Source of the DNA: Paracoccaceae bacterium | GTDB lineage: Bacteria; Pseudomonadota; Alphaproteobacteria; Rhodobacterales; Rhodobacteraceae | Direction of reading: 5' to 3' | Assembly (NCBI GenBank): GCA_030066855.1 | Contig: JASJAU010000007.1 | Location: 62,001 to 126,000 of the forward strand | DNA: 64,000 bases | Shown: piece after piece, positions 1 to 8,676 of the stretch | Position numbering within the stretch: position 1 is the stretch's first letter | How the letters are laid out: each line of letters begins with the position of its first letter | Position numbers and translations under genes: made by a program | The notes under the pieces: generated by a model | Told to the model about the DNA's origin: nothing | What the model saw: only the letters and a program-made list of their open reading frames with translations | The model's database searches: none

Positions 1-136
1 TCAGGTCCACGATCTGAACGTCCCGGCCATCGCGGATGAAGCCAGCGATATCGTCCAACGTCACGTAGTCCGACGTCTCGGTGTTGTAGAGTCGACGGCT
101 GGCATAGCGTTTGATGAGAAGCGGTGTTCCGGACAT
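1..136 (-). CDS. phaR: Polyhydroxyalkanoate synthesis repressor PhaR (5' part only)
   Basis: Only the first 45 codons are present; the gene runs off the left edge. Reading the minus strand from the ATG at 134-136 gives MSGTPLLIKRYASRRLYNTE and then a stretch ending GRDVQIVDL, which is the PHB/PHA accumulation regulator DNA-binding domain. The RRLYNTETSDYVTLDD block is very characteristic. PhaR represses phasin and PHA synthesis genes and responds to PHA granules. It lies 149 bp downstream of atpF on the same strand; there is no visible functional tie to ATP synthase, and no other pha gene is seen inside the window. Confidence 0.88.
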   Translation of the reverse strand, partial: MSGTPLLIKRYASRRLYNTETSDYVTLDDIAGFIRDGRDVQIVDL

Positions 137-285
137 GCGACTCCTCCCCCGAGCGGTATTGCTGCACTGCAGCTTAGTGAGAAGATCGCAGAATTGGAAG
201 GACTTACCGTGGCGCTTGCCGCGTCTCAGCCAATCTCAACATAGGCCCAGCCAAAAGACCGGGCCCATGAGTCACTGCAACGAGA

Positions 286-846
286 TCAGTGCAGCTTCGC
301 TCTGACCGAAGAAATCGCGTCATCCACCAAGGCCGAAGCCTTGGCCGCCGACATTTGCTTGGCGATCACGTCTCCGGCAGCGGCTACGGCGATACGGGCG
401 GCTTCATCACGAACCTGCTTCACCGCGCTCAACTCAGCGGAAGCGATTTGATCCTGCGCGGCCTGAATACGACGCTCTAAAGAGCGAGACAGATCGTCCT
501 TTGCCAGTTCGGCAGCTTCGGCAGCGCTTTCCTTGGCCTGCGCGATGATGCGCTCAACCTGGCCCTCGACTTCGCGCTGCTTGCGTTCGTAGCTCGCAAG
601 AAGGGCCTGGGCTTCTTCCCTTAAACTCCTGGCTTGGTCTAGTTCACTACGAATTCCATCGGCGCGCTTGTCCAGAAAGCCTCCAATGAATTGGGGTACC
701 TTGAGGTAAACGAGCACGCCCACGAAAAGAAGAAACGCGATCGAAACAACGAAGTCGGTATTCGCGAGACTGAAGAAAGGCTTGTCGCCTGCTGCAAGCG
801 CGGGTGTCGCATAGAGTGCGACGCCGAAAAGGTAGAATCTCTTCAT
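286..846 (-). CDS. atpF: F0F1 ATP synthase subunit b
   Basis: Peripheral stalk subunit of the membrane F0 sector. The protein is about 186 residues: a short hydrophobic leader-like start ending ALAAGDKPFF, one membrane helix (about residues 30-50, FVVSIAFLLFVGVLVYL), then a long charged, Ala/Glu/Lys/Arg-rich coiled coil typical of the b dimer. GTG ATG occur in tandem after the atpX stop (TAA); I chose the ATG at 846 because a GGGA Shine-Dalgarno sits 6 nt upstream of it but only 3 nt before the GTG (849). Last gene of the F0 operon, downstream of the b' gene. Confidence 0.93.
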   Translation of the reverse strand: MKRFYLFGVALYATPALAAGDKPFFSLANTDFVVSIAFLLFVGVLVYLKVPQFIGGFLDKRADGIRSELDQARSLREEAQALLASYERKQREVEGQVERIIAQAKESAAEAAELAKDDLSRSLERRIQAAQDQIASAELSAVKQVRDEAARIAVAAAGDVIAKQMSAAKASALVDDAISSVRAKLH

Positions 847-849
847 CAC

Positions 850-1404
850 TTATCCCTTCACGCGAACATCAACGGCTGCCGAAATCGCCGAGTCCTCGAC
901 ATCGATGTCCAAAACTGAAACGACTTCTCGGGCGGCATCACGCGCAACTTCGCGAACAGCTTCCAGCGCGCCGGTGCGAATTTCCGCGATACGCGCCTCG
1001 CTTTCCGCCGATTTCGCAGCAATTTCGGCATCGGCCTTTTTCATCGCCAGATCGACTTCTGCCTGCATTTCCGCTTTTGCTTCTGCGGCAATCCTCAGCG
1101 CTTCCGTTCTGGCGTCAGCAAGTGCCTTCTCATAGGCGGCTTCCGCCTCGCTGGCCTTGAGTTTCAGTTCCTCCGCCGCGGCAATGTCGTTGGTTATTGT
1201 GCCCTGACGCTCCGCCAGAACTGATGCAATGCGCGGCAAGGCGATCTTCGACAGGATCAGATAAATGACAACCAGTGTCACAACGAGCCAGAAGATCTGG
1301 TTCGGGAACCAGTCCAAACAAAGCTGCGGCATTCCCACCGCACTGCCGTCCTGCACGCAGCTGGTCGCCGAGCTTGCGCCGTTTTCTGTTGATTCCGTCG
1401 CCAT
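850..1404 (-). CDS. atpX: F0F1 ATP synthase subunit b' (second b-type subunit)
   Basis: 184 residues. After a polar N-terminal tail of about 30 residues comes [20 protein letters not shown], the membrane helix with the b/b' hallmark Phe-Trp-Leu, followed by a long Ala/Glu-rich coiled coil. Phototrophs and many alphaproteobacteria encode two different b-type subunits, b and b', which pair as a heterodimer in the peripheral stalk; this is the b' copy because it directly precedes atpF and follows atpE. The gap to atpF is only a few bases. The 76-bp gap to atpE contains a strong hairpin. Sometimes named atpG or atpF2. Confidence 0.92.
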   Translation of the reverse strand: MATESTENGASSATSCVQDGSAVGMPQLCLDWFPNQIFWLVVTLVVIYLILSKIALPRIASVLAERQGTITNDIAAAEELKLKASEAEAAYEKALADARTEALRIAAEAKAEMQAEVDLAMKKADAEIAAKSAESEARIAEIRTGALEAVREVARDAAREVVSVLDIDVEDSAISAAVDVRVKG

Positions 1405-1432
1405 CGCGATCTCCTCAAACCCTGAAAATCAA

Positions 1433-1458
1433 CTCGGCGCCAAATCGATGGCACCGAG
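1433..1458 (-). promoter_or_regulatory. Intercistronic hairpin between atpE and atpX
   Basis: On the transcribed strand CTCGGTGCC pairs with GGCGCCGAG (nine pairs including one G-U) around an eight-base loop, 23 bases after the atpE stop. A moderately T-rich stretch follows (TTGATTTTC), so it could be a partial terminator or a 3' stabiliser. Either would raise the c subunit relative to b and b', fitting the multi-copy c-ring. Inference from sequence only. Confidence 0.55.
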
Positions 1459-1480
1459 CTCGTAAGGATCGCGGAAGCGT

Positions 1481-1729
1481 TTAAACTGCGAACATCAGCA
1501 GAAGCGCGACGAGGAACGAGAAGATCCCCAAGGCTTCTGAGAACGCGATGCCGATGAACATCGTCGCCGTCTGGCCAGCAGCGGCAGACGGATTGCGAAG
1601 TGCGCCGGACAGGTAGTTGCCAACAACGTGGCCCACACCAACCGCAGCGCCGCCCATGCCGGTGCATGCAAGTCCGGCGCCAGCGTACTTAAGGCCGTCT
1701 CCGATCAATGTTGCTGCTTCGACTTCCAT
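1481..1729 (-). CDS. atpE: F0F1 ATP synthase subunit c
   Basis: 82-residue hairpin of two membrane helices that oligomerises into the rotating c-ring. Helix 1 (about residues 12-40) is Gly/Ala-rich ([18 protein letters not shown]), the polar loop contains RNP at residues 45-47, and helix 2 carries the ion-binding carboxylate Glu65 in [10 protein letters not shown]. There is a Ser just before the Glu but no obvious full sodium-binding set, so proton use is the default reading. Order a-c-b'-b is the standard F0 order in Rhodobacterales. A hairpin lies just downstream. Confidence 0.96.
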   Translation of the reverse strand: MEVEAATLIGDGLKYAGAGLACTGMGGAAVGVGHVVGNYLSGALRNPSAAAGQTATMFIGIAFSEALGIFSFLVALLLMFAV

Positions 1730-1777
1730 TTGATTTCTCCCTACGATGGAATTCCGTGTTTGGTTTTCTGGCCCAAC

Positions 1778-2533
1778 TCAGTGGTGAGGATGCAGCGCAT
1801 CCTTGAGGTACACACAGGTCAGGATCGCGAACACATAAGCCTGGATGAAGGACACCAGCACTTCGAGCGCGTAGATGGCTGTGATGGCGAAGATCGAAAG
1901 CGGGGCAATGGCCACGACCGCGCCAAACGCGGCGAATACCTTAATCACCGCGTGACCCGCCATCATGTTGCCGGCAAGACGGATCGAGTGGCTCACCGGA
2001 CGAACGAAGTACGAGATGATCTCAATGATCGCGAGGATCGGACGCAGAACCAGTGGCGCTGAGCTGATCCAGAAAAGCTGCAGAAAGCTCGCTCCGTGCT
2101 TCACAAATCCGAGTATTGTCACCGAGAGGAAAACCGCCATAGCCATGATCGCGGTCACTGCGATGTGGCTCGTCGTGGTGAAGCTCATCGGAATCAGCCC
2201 GAGGAAGTTCGCGAAAACAATGAAAAGAAACAGCGTCATGATGTACGGGAAATACTTCACACCGTCCTTGCCAGCGACGTCCTCGACCATCTTGTAGACA
2301 AAGCCGTAGGCAAGCTCGGCAATCGACTGCGTCCGGCTGGGCACTACGGCGCGACCCCGCGTTCCGAACACCATCAGCGCACTGATTGCGAGAACGGCTA
2401 GCGCCATCCACAGCGTAACATTGGTGGGCGTGTACCAATGGACCACGTCGCCCCCGAACAGGGGCTTCACAATGAACTGATCCATTGGATGGAATACGAG
2501 GCCGCCTTCGTCGCCATGTGCTTCTTCAGCCAC
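1778..2533 (-). CDS. atpB: F0F1 ATP synthase subunit a
   Basis: 251 residues, polytopic membrane protein forming the proton half-channels next to the c-ring. The essential arginine is Arg185 in the signature [12 protein letters not shown], and the C-terminal helix ends with the usual [15 protein letters not shown]. Length is normal for the family. The start overlaps the end of atpI by 8 bp, indicating translational coupling. Confidence 0.96.
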   Translation of the reverse strand: MAEEAHGDEGGLVFHPMDQFIVKPLFGGDVVHWYTPTNVTLWMALAVLAISALMVFGTRGRAVVPSRTQSIAELAYGFVYKMVEDVAGKDGVKYFPYIMTLFLFIVFANFLGLIPMSFTTTSHIAVTAIMAMAVFLSVTILGFVKHGASFLQLFWISSAPLVLRPILAIIEIISYFVRPVSHSIRLAGNMMAGHAVIKVFAAFGAVVAIAPLSIFAITAIYALEVLVSFIQAYVFAILTCVYLKDALHPHH

Positions 2534-2873
2534 GCCAATCCCCTTCCTTGTCCGCCTCAGCCTGCGCCTTGGCTTCTTCTTCTACCTCGCGGGCGGAGCG
2601 CATCATCGTGCGTACCCCCGCAATAAACCCCAGGAGCGTGAACACGATCAGCAGGAACGGAGTCGTTCCCAACAGCACATCCAGCCCGTATCCCATGGCG
2701 ACGCCAATCCCTAGCCCCGCGACAAGTTCGACCACCATCCGCCAGGCGTGCTGCGCCTGAGAGTAGTGCTCTTCCATGTGGGGCTTGGGCGCCAGCGCCT
2801 CCCGCTTCTCAGCAAGGCGGCGTTCAAGCGCTTCCAGACGAGCCTTTTGATCGTTTTGATCGGGTTCGGCCAT
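2526..2873 (-). CDS. atpI: AtpI-family ATP synthase assembly protein
   Basis: 115 residues: a charged N-terminal region (about 1-45), two hydrophobic helices (about 46-68, [20 protein letters not shown], and about 74-92, [19 protein letters not shown]), and a charged C-terminal tail. This matches AtpI/gene 1 proteins, which help c-ring assembly and may carry Mg2+. First gene of the F0 operon; overlaps atpB by 8 bp. The F1 genes are not in the window, as usual for alphaproteobacteria where F0 and F1 operons are separate. Confidence 0.92.
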   Translation of the reverse strand: MAEPDQNDQKARLEALERRLAEKREALAPKPHMEEHYSQAQHAWRMVVELVAGLGIGVAMGYGLDVLLGTTPFLLIVFTLLGFIAGVRTMMRSAREVEEEAKAQAEADKEGDWRG

Positions 2874-2902
2874 CCAAAAGCCCCCATGAGACCTTTGTCG
2901 TG

Positions 2903-2931
2903 GACTTACGGTGTGGAACGCTCTGAGTCAA
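2903..2931 (-). promoter_or_regulatory. Candidate sigma-70 promoter of the F0 operon
   Basis: On the minus strand TTGACT (positions 2931-2926) is followed after exactly 17 bp by TAAGTC (2908-2903), about 30 bp before the atpI start. The -35 is good and the -10 is weak. Position and spacing are right for an atp promoter, but no transcript data support it here. Confidence 0.35.
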
Positions 2932-3019
2932 CGCGAGCCGATCTCGGCTATATATCTGATAATATGCAATTAAAATGACATGTCGATTCTGTCGCGCTCA
3001 GGCGCCGCGCCGCGCAAAT

Positions 3020-3035
3020 TCAACCAATCGGTTGA
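3020..3035. promoter_or_regulatory. Inverted repeat, likely operator of the ArsR-type regulator
   Basis: TCAACC-AATC-GGTTGA is a perfect 6-bp dyad with a 4-bp spacer, 43 bp before the ArsR-type start codon. Its size and position suit a dimeric winged-helix repressor that controls its own gene. The atpI promoter candidate is about 90 bp away on the other strand. Binding is inferred. Confidence 0.5.
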
Positions 3036-3078
3036 GTTTACCGCTTGACCAGCCCGGGTTTGTCCCGCTTATGGCGCC

Positions 3079-3420
3079 ATGCGTTCCGATCTCGATACGG
3101 TGTTTTCTGCGCTCGCGGACCCGACGCGGCGGAAGATCCTCGTCATGCTTCTGGAAGACGACATGGCGGTCACGGATGTGGCAGAGCCGTTCGAGATGTC
3201 GCTCGCCGCGATCTCAAAGCACCTGACGATCCTGACGCGGGCTGGGCTGATCCATCAGGAGAAGCGCGGGCGGGTCAAATGGTGCAAGCTTGATCCTGAC
3301 GCCCTGCGCGAGGCATCTGTCTGGATGCAGAGTTTCGGTCAGTTCGAGGCCGTTGACCTCGACGCTTTCGAAATATTCCTTGAAAACGAACTCGGGGAAG
3401 GCGCATCCGTGCCGGACTGA
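3079..3420 (+). CDS. ArsR/SmtB-family winged-helix regulator
   Basis: 113 residues. The N-terminus LDTVFSALADPTRRKILVML and the recognition-helix region MSLAAISKHLTILTRAGLI are diagnostic for the ArsR family, closest to the SdpR/SRPBCC-associated subgroup that senses no metal. There are no paired cysteines of a metal site; the only Cys is in VKWCKLD. It stands alone: upstream is the divergent atp operon, downstream the convergent LysR gene. Its target is unknown, but a TCAACC/GGTTGA dyad lies in its own leader. No strong Shine-Dalgarno precedes the ATG. Confidence 0.88.
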   Translation: MRSDLDTVFSALADPTRRKILVMLLEDDMAVTDVAEPFEMSLAAISKHLTILTRAGLIHQEKRGRVKWCKLDPDALREASVWMQSFGQFEAVDLDAFEIFLENELGEGASVPD

Positions 3421-3428
3421 CCGGGGCG

Positions 3429-4307
3429 TCACCAGCTCTTGGCGTCTTGCTTCAGGAACTTCAGGAACGCCTGAACCTTCGTCGTGCGGTGCAGGTCCAC
3501 ATGCGTGACCAGCCAAAGCGGCGCGGCCCAGTCTTCCTGCGGCTCAAAAAGCTGGATCAGGCCAGGGAATTTTTCCGCCTCCCAACGGGTGATGAAACCG
3601 ATGCCGACGCCTTCCATGATCGCATCGCGTATAACGCGGCTGTCTGTGCCCCGGAAGATGATCTGCTCCGGCGCGACGCGATCGACCAGCCAACGCACAA
3701 AGGGCGCACGGCTCTCGAAATTGTCCAGTCCGACAAAGGTATGGCCCGCAAGGTCATCTGGGGAGCCGGGACGACCCATCCTGTCGATGTAGCTTTGCGA
3801 GGCGTAAAGCGCGACTTCTTGCGGGACGAAAGGCTGAACAACGTTGTCCGGATTGTCCGGCGCCCGCCCCGCCCGGACGGCGACATGGGCCTCGCCGTAC
3901 TCCAGACGTAACACCTCGTCTCCGGTCAGATACCGCACGATCAAACCCGGGTACTCGGCCTGGAACTTGGCGAGCGTCCCGGTCAAACGCGGAGAGGCCG
4001 AGGTCAGCGACGTGACGACCAGTTCCCCGCTCACGCCGTCGCCGCGCCCTTTGATTCGGCCTACAAGCTGGGTGAATTGATCGTCTGTGGCCTGAGCCAC
4101 TTGCAGGAGATCCTGCCCCGCTTCGGTTGACGTGTAACCCCGAGCGTGCCGCTGGAACAGCTTCACGCCGAGGCGGCCCTCCAGAGCGTCGATGTGCCGG
4201 ATCACCGTGGCGTGGTGCACGCCCAGCGCGTCGGCGGCGCCGCTGACCGTCCCCATGCGGGCCACGTGGTAAGCGGTCCGGATCTCATCCCAAGTGCTGA
4301 TCGACAT
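3429..4307 (-). CDS. LysR-family transcriptional regulator
   Basis: 292 residues. The N-terminal winged helix-turn-helix (about residues 8-65) reads GTVSGAADALGVHHATVIRH with the following DALEGRLGVKLFQR, and the rest is the periplasmic-binding-protein-like effector domain. It is divergent from azoR with 183 bp between the starts, the classic arrangement for a LysR regulator and its target. Histidines in the HTH (VHHATVIRH) mark it as a subgroup distinct from CbbR/OxyR types. Effector unknown; quinone or azo-type electrophiles would be a guess from the neighbour. Confidence 0.9.
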   Translation of the reverse strand: MSISTWDEIRTAYHVARMGTVSGAADALGVHHATVIRHIDALEGRLGVKLFQRHARGYTSTEAGQDLLQVAQATDDQFTQLVGRIKGRGDGVSGELVVTSLTSASPRLTGTLAKFQAEYPGLIVRYLTGDEVLRLEYGEAHVAVRAGRAPDNPDNVVQPFVPQEVALYASQSYIDRMGRPGSPDDLAGHTFVGLDNFESRAPFVRWLVDRVAPEQIIFRGTDSRVIRDAIMEGVGIGFITRWEAEKFPGLIQLFEPQEDWAAPLWLVTHVDLHRTTKVQAFLKFLKQDAKSW

Positions 4308-4396
4308 TCAGTTCGGCCCTCGCCCGTTGGTCCCTGCGGCTGCTTGTGGATACAGTGCGAAAATCTTCATATAAATCGAAATCTCCGCCAAATCAC

Positions 4397-4423
4397 GCAA
4401 AATTGCACAAATCTCGTTCGCAA
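4397..4423. promoter_or_regulatory. GCAA/TTGC repeats between lysR and azoR
   Basis: GCAA-N2-TTGC followed after 13 bp by another GCAA lies in the shared intergenic region, about 70 bp upstream of azoR. This could be a LysR-type binding site. The symmetry elements are short, so the call is tentative. Confidence 0.3.
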
Positions 4424-4490
4424 TCTCGGAATACAGAGTCCTCTCGATGGCACCTAGGTGATCCTGAGCTTGATTTGAAGGAGACACCTG

Positions 4491-5087
4491 ATGAGCACTC
4501 GAATTCTTCGCATCGATTCCTCCGCGCGGACAGAGGGCTCGATCTCTCGGCGCCTCGCTGACAGCGTGATCGAGCGTTTTGCCAATGCGGGCGAAATTGC
4601 TGTTAACACGCGCGATCTGAACGACGCCCTGCCGCACGTGACCGAGACCTGGATCGGTGCGAATTTCACGGATGAGGCCGAGCGGAACGATATTCAGCGG
4701 GCCACGCTGGCCAAGTCCGACCAGCTCGTGGCCGAGATCAAGGCCGCCGACGTGCTGGTGATCGGCCTCCCGATCTACAACTTCGGCGTCCCCGCCTCTC
4801 TCAAGGCCTGGATCGATCTGGTCGCGCGGCGCGGCGTTACCTTCGAATACACTGAAAACGGACCGAAGGGCCTTTTGTCCGACAAGCGCGCAATCGTCGC
4901 TGTCGCGTCAGGCGGAACCGAGGTCGGGTCGGACATCGACTTCGCCACGGGCTACCTGCGGCATGTCCTCGGGTTCATCGGGATCACTGACGTGATCTTC
5001 GTCAACGCCGACCGGCTGGCTGTCGAGCCAGAGGCGACGCTCAAGGCGGCGGAATACGCCATCGCCGCGCTTCCCGTCGCGGCCTGA
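4491..5087 (+). CDS. azoR: FMN-dependent NADH-azoreductase / quinone reductase
   Basis: 198 residues with the flavodoxin-2 fold of AzoR. The start TRILRIDSSAR is the FMN phosphate-binding loop, and VIGLPIYNFGVPASLKAWID is the family signature around the flavin. It reduces azo bonds and quinones using NADH and protects against thiol and quinone stress. A GAAGGAGA Shine-Dalgarno precedes the ATG at 4491. Divergent from a LysR regulator that probably controls it. Confidence 0.92.
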   Translation: MSTRILRIDSSARTEGSISRRLADSVIERFANAGEIAVNTRDLNDALPHVTETWIGANFTDEAERNDIQRATLAKSDQLVAEIKAADVLVIGLPIYNFGVPASLKAWIDLVARRGVTFEYTENGPKGLLSDKRAIVAVASGGTEVGSDIDFATGYLRHVLGFIGITDVIFVNADRLAVEPEATLKAAEYAIAALPVAA

Positions 5088-5129
5088 TACAGAAGACCGA
5101 ATATGGGCGGCGTCGAAAGGCGGCCGCCC

Positions 5130-6179
5130 CTACCTCACCGCAAGACCTTCCGCGTCAAAGAACCTCAAACGCTCCTCCGGCGCGACGATTCCGATACGGT
5201 CGCCCTCTTTGACGCGCGTCTCGCCGTCAGTCCTGATTGTGAGCTGTCCGAGCGGTCCGCCATCGACTATGACGAAGGTGTCGGCGCCGAGGTACTCGAG
5301 CACATCAACCGTCCCGTCCATCATGCCTTCGCCCTCTGCGCCGATGTGAATGTGCTCCGGCCGGATGCCAACTTTGACGGCCGGATGATCGCCATTGTAT
5401 CCGCCTCCGCGACCGCCCTGGAGATGGAAGGCCCCGCTGTTGGTCGTGCAATCGAGGATATTCATCTTCGGGCTGCCGATGAACTGGGCGACGAAGAGGT
5501 TGGCTGGGTTCTCGTAGAGATCGCGCGGGGCGCCGACCTGGGCGATCGTGCCGAACTCCAGCACCACAATCCGGTCGGCCAGCGTCATCGCCTCAACCTG
5601 GTCGTGCGTGACGTAGATCATCGTGCGGTCCAGGTTCTGGTGGAGCTTGGCGATCTCGTAACGCATCTCGACCCGAAGCGCCGCGTCCAGGTTGGACAAG
5701 GGCTCGTCGAACAGGAACGCGGTCGGGTCGCGAACGATCGAGCGCCCGATGGCGACGCGCTGCCGCTGTCCGCCTGAAAGCGCCTTGGGACGCCGGTCGA
5801 GATAGGGCTCCAGCTTGAGGATGCGCGCCGCCTCGTCGACCTTCTCGATGATCTCGGCCTTCGGGGCGCCGGCAGTCTTGAGCGAGAAGCCCATGTTGTC
5901 GCGCACGCTCATATGCGGGTAGAGCGCGTAGGACTGGAACACCATAGTCAGGCCACGCTTGGACGGCGGATCGGCGGTCTTGTCCTCCCCGTCGATCAAA
6001 AGCGTTCCGCGGCTGATCTCCTCCAGCCCGCCGATCATTCTGAGCAAAGTCGACTTGCCGCAGCCTGAAGGGCCGACAAAGACGACGAACTCGCCATCCT
6101 GTATCTCAAGGTCGATGCCTTTGATGACCTGAAGGTCGCCAAACCACTTTTCGACAGCCTGAAGCGTGATCGCACCCAT
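5130..6179 (-). CDS. Sugar ABC transporter ATP-binding protein (UgpC/MalK/AglK type)
   Basis: 349 residues. Walker [10 protein letters not shown] at 36-44, Q-loop in [10 protein letters not shown] (about 81-90), signature LSGGQ at 134-138, Walker B FLFDEP at 155-160, switch His in [10 protein letters not shown]. The C-terminal third (from about 235, with VGIRPEHI) is the TOBE/MalK regulatory domain. I chose the ATG at 6179 because it overlaps the preceding hydrolase stop (TGATG) and gives the canonical MalK N-terminus; an upstream-extended reading adds non-homologous sequence. Last gene of the operon; it should power the two permeases encoded upstream. Confidence 0.93.
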   Translation of the reverse strand: MGAITLQAVEKWFGDLQVIKGIDLEIQDGEFVVFVGPSGCGKSTLLRMIGGLEEISRGTLLIDGEDKTADPPSKRGLTMVFQSYALYPHMSVRDNMGFSLKTAGAPKAEIIEKVDEAARILKLEPYLDRRPKALSGGQRQRVAIGRSIVRDPTAFLFDEPLSNLDAALRVEMRYEIAKLHQNLDRTMIYVTHDQVEAMTLADRIVVLEFGTIAQVGAPRDLYENPANLFVAQFIGSPKMNILDCTTNSGAFHLQGGRGGGYNGDHPAVKVGIRPEHIHIGAEGEGMMDGTVDVLEYLGADTFVIVDGGPLGQLTIRTDGETRVKEGDRIGIVAPEERLRFFDAEGLAVR

Positions 6180-7450
6180 CAGATTCTCCTTGCATTCGGT
6201 GAGGCCCAGCCGAGCCATATGGCGGCCGTCCAGGTGAACCGGCTTCCCCCGGCCGGCGACCCGTCGATCGGGTCGAAGTATTCGGCAAAGCCGCTTTTCT
6301 CGATCAGCCCGCGCGTAGTTTCGCAAAGGCGGTTCGCGGCATCGATATGCCCGCAATCCTCCAGGCCGATCCCGATGAGGCTGTTGATCATCCCCCAGAC
6401 CGGCCCGCGCCAGTAGCGTTTCGCATCGAACTTAGGACCGCCCGGGTCGTAGCTCGCGACAGCGAAGGGCGCGGCGGTGCAGATGCGGTCGAGCTGCTGA
6501 AGCATGGCCGGTTTGTCGATCCCGGCCCACCAGCAGAGGAATGACGCGTTCGAGATCGCGCCGGACCATTCGCCGGATACGGCGTCCCGGCTATCGTAGG
6601 AGCCAAGGGACTCGTTCCATAGCGTCGCCGCGCCGTGTTCAAGCGCCTGCGTCCATGCATCGATTTCGGACCGGTCCTCTCCAAGCATGTCGGCAAGCTC
6701 CGCGAGATCGCGGTTGGAGCGGAGGAGCGTGAAGGTCATCGTCGGGTCGGCAACCATGAAGGGACGGTTTTCCGCAAGCGCGCTTTCGTCCCATCCCAGA
6801 CGCCTGCCCCGCTGCACGAGCCAGATATACCTGTCGTAGTCGGCCTTGGTCGGGCGCATCGCGGCGTCCACGTGCGTCAGGTCGCGCCGCTCATAGGAAC
6901 CGACGCCTTCGGGATCGATCGCCGCCATCGCGCCGTCCCAATCGGGCGCGTTATCCCGCCCCGACTCCCAGGGATGGGTGATGCAGATCGCGCCATCGTG
7001 GGCGCGGGCCTCAAGAAACCAGCGGTGCCAGGCCTTCATCTTCGGCAGAAGCGCCGGCAATCGAGCGCGGCCGACCTTCGGGTTCTGGTCGAAGACCTTT
7101 TTGGCGAAGCTCGCCGCGACCGGGGGCTGGCTGATCCCGGAAGAAGCGATGGGCCCCATCCCGTCTGTGCCCCAAACATCCGGCCCCGGGAAGTAGCTCG
7201 GGTCCGGTCGATGGAACAGGATGTGCGGGACCATGCCGTTCGGCCATTGGCCCGAGAACAGGGAGTCAATCTCGTCCCAGGCCCGTTCGATGTCAAAGGC
7301 GGCGAAACCCCAGGCTGCGAACATTGAGTCCCAATTCCACTGATAGGGGTAAAGGCCGTCAGTCGGCACCGTGTACCCGCCCCTGTCGTTGCCTCGCAGG
7401 ATGGCCTCGGCTTCCGCGTCAAGCGCTTCGATGGAAGGCATGTCTTTCAT
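6179..7450 (-). CDS. GH63/trehalase-like (MGH1-type) glycoside hydrolase
   Basis: 423 residues, no signal peptide, so cytoplasmic. The (alpha/alpha)6 hydrolase signatures are in order: [11 protein letters not shown] (34-44), WPNGMVPHI (69-77), and [13 protein letters not shown] (159-171), where the DNxP aspartate is the expected general acid of GH63. The C-terminal FAEYFDP and FTWTAAIWL match the region with the catalytic base. Mycobacterial glucosylglycerate hydrolase and YgjK belong to this group, so a glucosyl- or mannosyl-glycerate/glycerol type substrate taken up by the adjacent ABC transporter is a fair guess, not a demonstration. It takes the place that GH13 AglA holds in rhizobial agl operons. 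Overlaps its neighbours by 4 bp and 1 bp. Confidence 0.82.
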   Translation of the reverse strand: MKDMPSIEALDAEAEAILRGNDRGGYTVPTDGLYPYQWNWDSMFAAWGFAAFDIERAWDEIDSLFSGQWPNGMVPHILFHRPDPSYFPGPDVWGTDGMGPIASSGISQPPVAASFAKKVFDQNPKVGRARLPALLPKMKAWHRWFLEARAHDGAICITHPWESGRDNAPDWDGAMAAIDPEGVGSYERRDLTHVDAAMRPTKADYDRYIWLVQRGRRLGWDESALAENRPFMVADPTMTFTLLRSNRDLAELADMLGEDRSEIDAWTQALEHGAATLWNESLGSYDSRDAVSGEWSGAISNASFLCWWAGIDKPAMLQQLDRICTAAPFAVASYDPGGPKFDAKRYWRGPVWGMINSLIGIGLEDCGHIDAANRLCETTRGLIEKSGFAEYFDPIDGSPAGGSRFTWTAAIWLGWASPNARRI

Positions 7451-8676
7451 CCTTTGACCGAACCCGCCGTCAGGCCCTTGGTCATGAATCTCTCCAGACC
7501 GAGGAAGAGCAGCATGATCGGCACCGTCGCGACGACCGCGCCGGCCATGAGGTGCTGTCTGGGAACCTCGGACGAGTTGAGAGAGGCGATGCCACGGGTC
7601 AGCGTGAACGTTGACGGGTCATCCAGAAGCATGAACGCCAGAAGGAACTCGTTCCACGCGATCATGAAGACGTACAAGCTCACCGAGGCGAGTGCCGGGA
7701 GGCTGAGCGGCAAGGTGATCTTCCAGATCACAGCCAGCCTTGAAAGCCCGTCCATCAACCCGGCTTCCTCCACCTCGGCCGGCAGGCCACGGAAGTAGCC
7801 CTGAAGCATGTAGAGCGCGACGGGGATCGTCGTCACCGGGTAGATCAGAACGATTCCGAAGATCGTGTTCCTGAGCCCCGCCATCGAGAAGGCGATGTAG
7901 ATGGGCAGCGCCAGAACGATCATCGGCACCATGTAAATCAAGAGGATCGAGCGCGAGAAGGCGGTTCGGCCCTTGAATCTGAGCCGGGCGACGGCATAGG
8001 CGCCTGGCACCGAGAAGAGCAGCGTCAGGAAGACCGTCAGGACTGATACGAAGAACGACGTCCAGAGGTAGGAGCCGAAATTGAAATCGGAGAACAGCTC
8101 GAAGTAGCTGCGGAACAGGTCCGTCCCCTTGGACAGGTCGATGGTGAAATCCAGCGGGTTCTGGATCAGCTCGGACTGGTTCTTCAGGCTGGTCATCACC
8201 ATCACGTAAAACGGGATCGCGACGATTGCCGTGAAGAAAATGTAGCCGAACCCTGTCAGGAACCGGATGACGGCGGCTTCGAACTCGTGCCGTGTCGTGG
8301 CACCGTAGGGCAGATCGTGAAGGATGCGCTCAAGCGGCCAGGCCGAAGCCACGATGACGACCACCCACGCCACAAGAATCGTCAGCGTCGAAGTCCCTTC
8401 GGCGCCAATCACTGCCGGATTGACCAAAAGGAAGGCAAGCGCAGGAACGATGGCCAGACCGACGCTCCAAGCAATCCTCTGATTGCGCGTGCGGTCGCCA
8501 TCAGGGAGCCAGATGAAGCCAAGCCACGCGCCGAGCGCCAGCGACCCGATCAGGCTGGGCGCCAGTCCCTCGCCAGTCGAGAAACTGACGACGATGCAGG
8601 TGACGACCGCCATGGTTAAGGTCCAGAGGGCGCCGATGATGGGGCCCGCGATATAGCCATGCCAGAACGCCTTCAT
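7447..8676 (-). CDS. Sugar ABC transporter permease, MalG/AglG type, with N-terminal membrane extension
   Basis: 409 residues, against about 280 for usual MalG-type permeases. The normal domain begins near residue 135 (GYIFFTAIVAIPFYVMVMTS) and contains the EAA coupling loop EEAGLMDGLSRLAVIWKITL and the closing IAWNEFLLAF region. The first 130 residues add about four hydrophobic segments (for example AWSVGLAIVPALAFLLVNP) joined by short polar loops, with no family I recognise. It overlaps the hydrolase gene (ATGA) and the other permease gene (4 bp), so expression is coupled. Confidence 0.88.
   Translation of the reverse strand: MKAFWHGYIAGPIIGALWTLTMAVVTCIVVSFSTGEGLAPSLIGSLALGAWLGFIWLPDGDRTRNQRIAWSVGLAIVPALAFLLVNPAVIGAEGTSTLTILVAWVVVIVASAWPLERILHDLPYGATTRHEFEAAVIRFLTGFGYIFFTAIVAIPFYVMVMTSLKNQSELIQNPLDFTIDLSKGTDLFRSYFELFSDFNFGSYLWTSFFVSVLTVFLTLLFSVPGAYAVARLRFKGRTAFSRSILLIYMVPMIVLALPIYIAFSMAGLRNTIFGIVLIYPVTTIPVALYMLQGYFRGLPAEVEEAGLMDGLSRLAVIWKITLPLSLPALASVSLYVFMIAWNEFLLAFMLLDDPSTFTLTRGIASLNSSEVPRQHLMAGAVVATVPIMLLFLGLERFMTKGLTAGSVKG

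Noticed and set aside
244..265. GGCCC/GGGCC repeat downstream of atpF as a terminator
   Set aside because: Only five pairs with an irregular loop and no U-tract follow on the minus strand.
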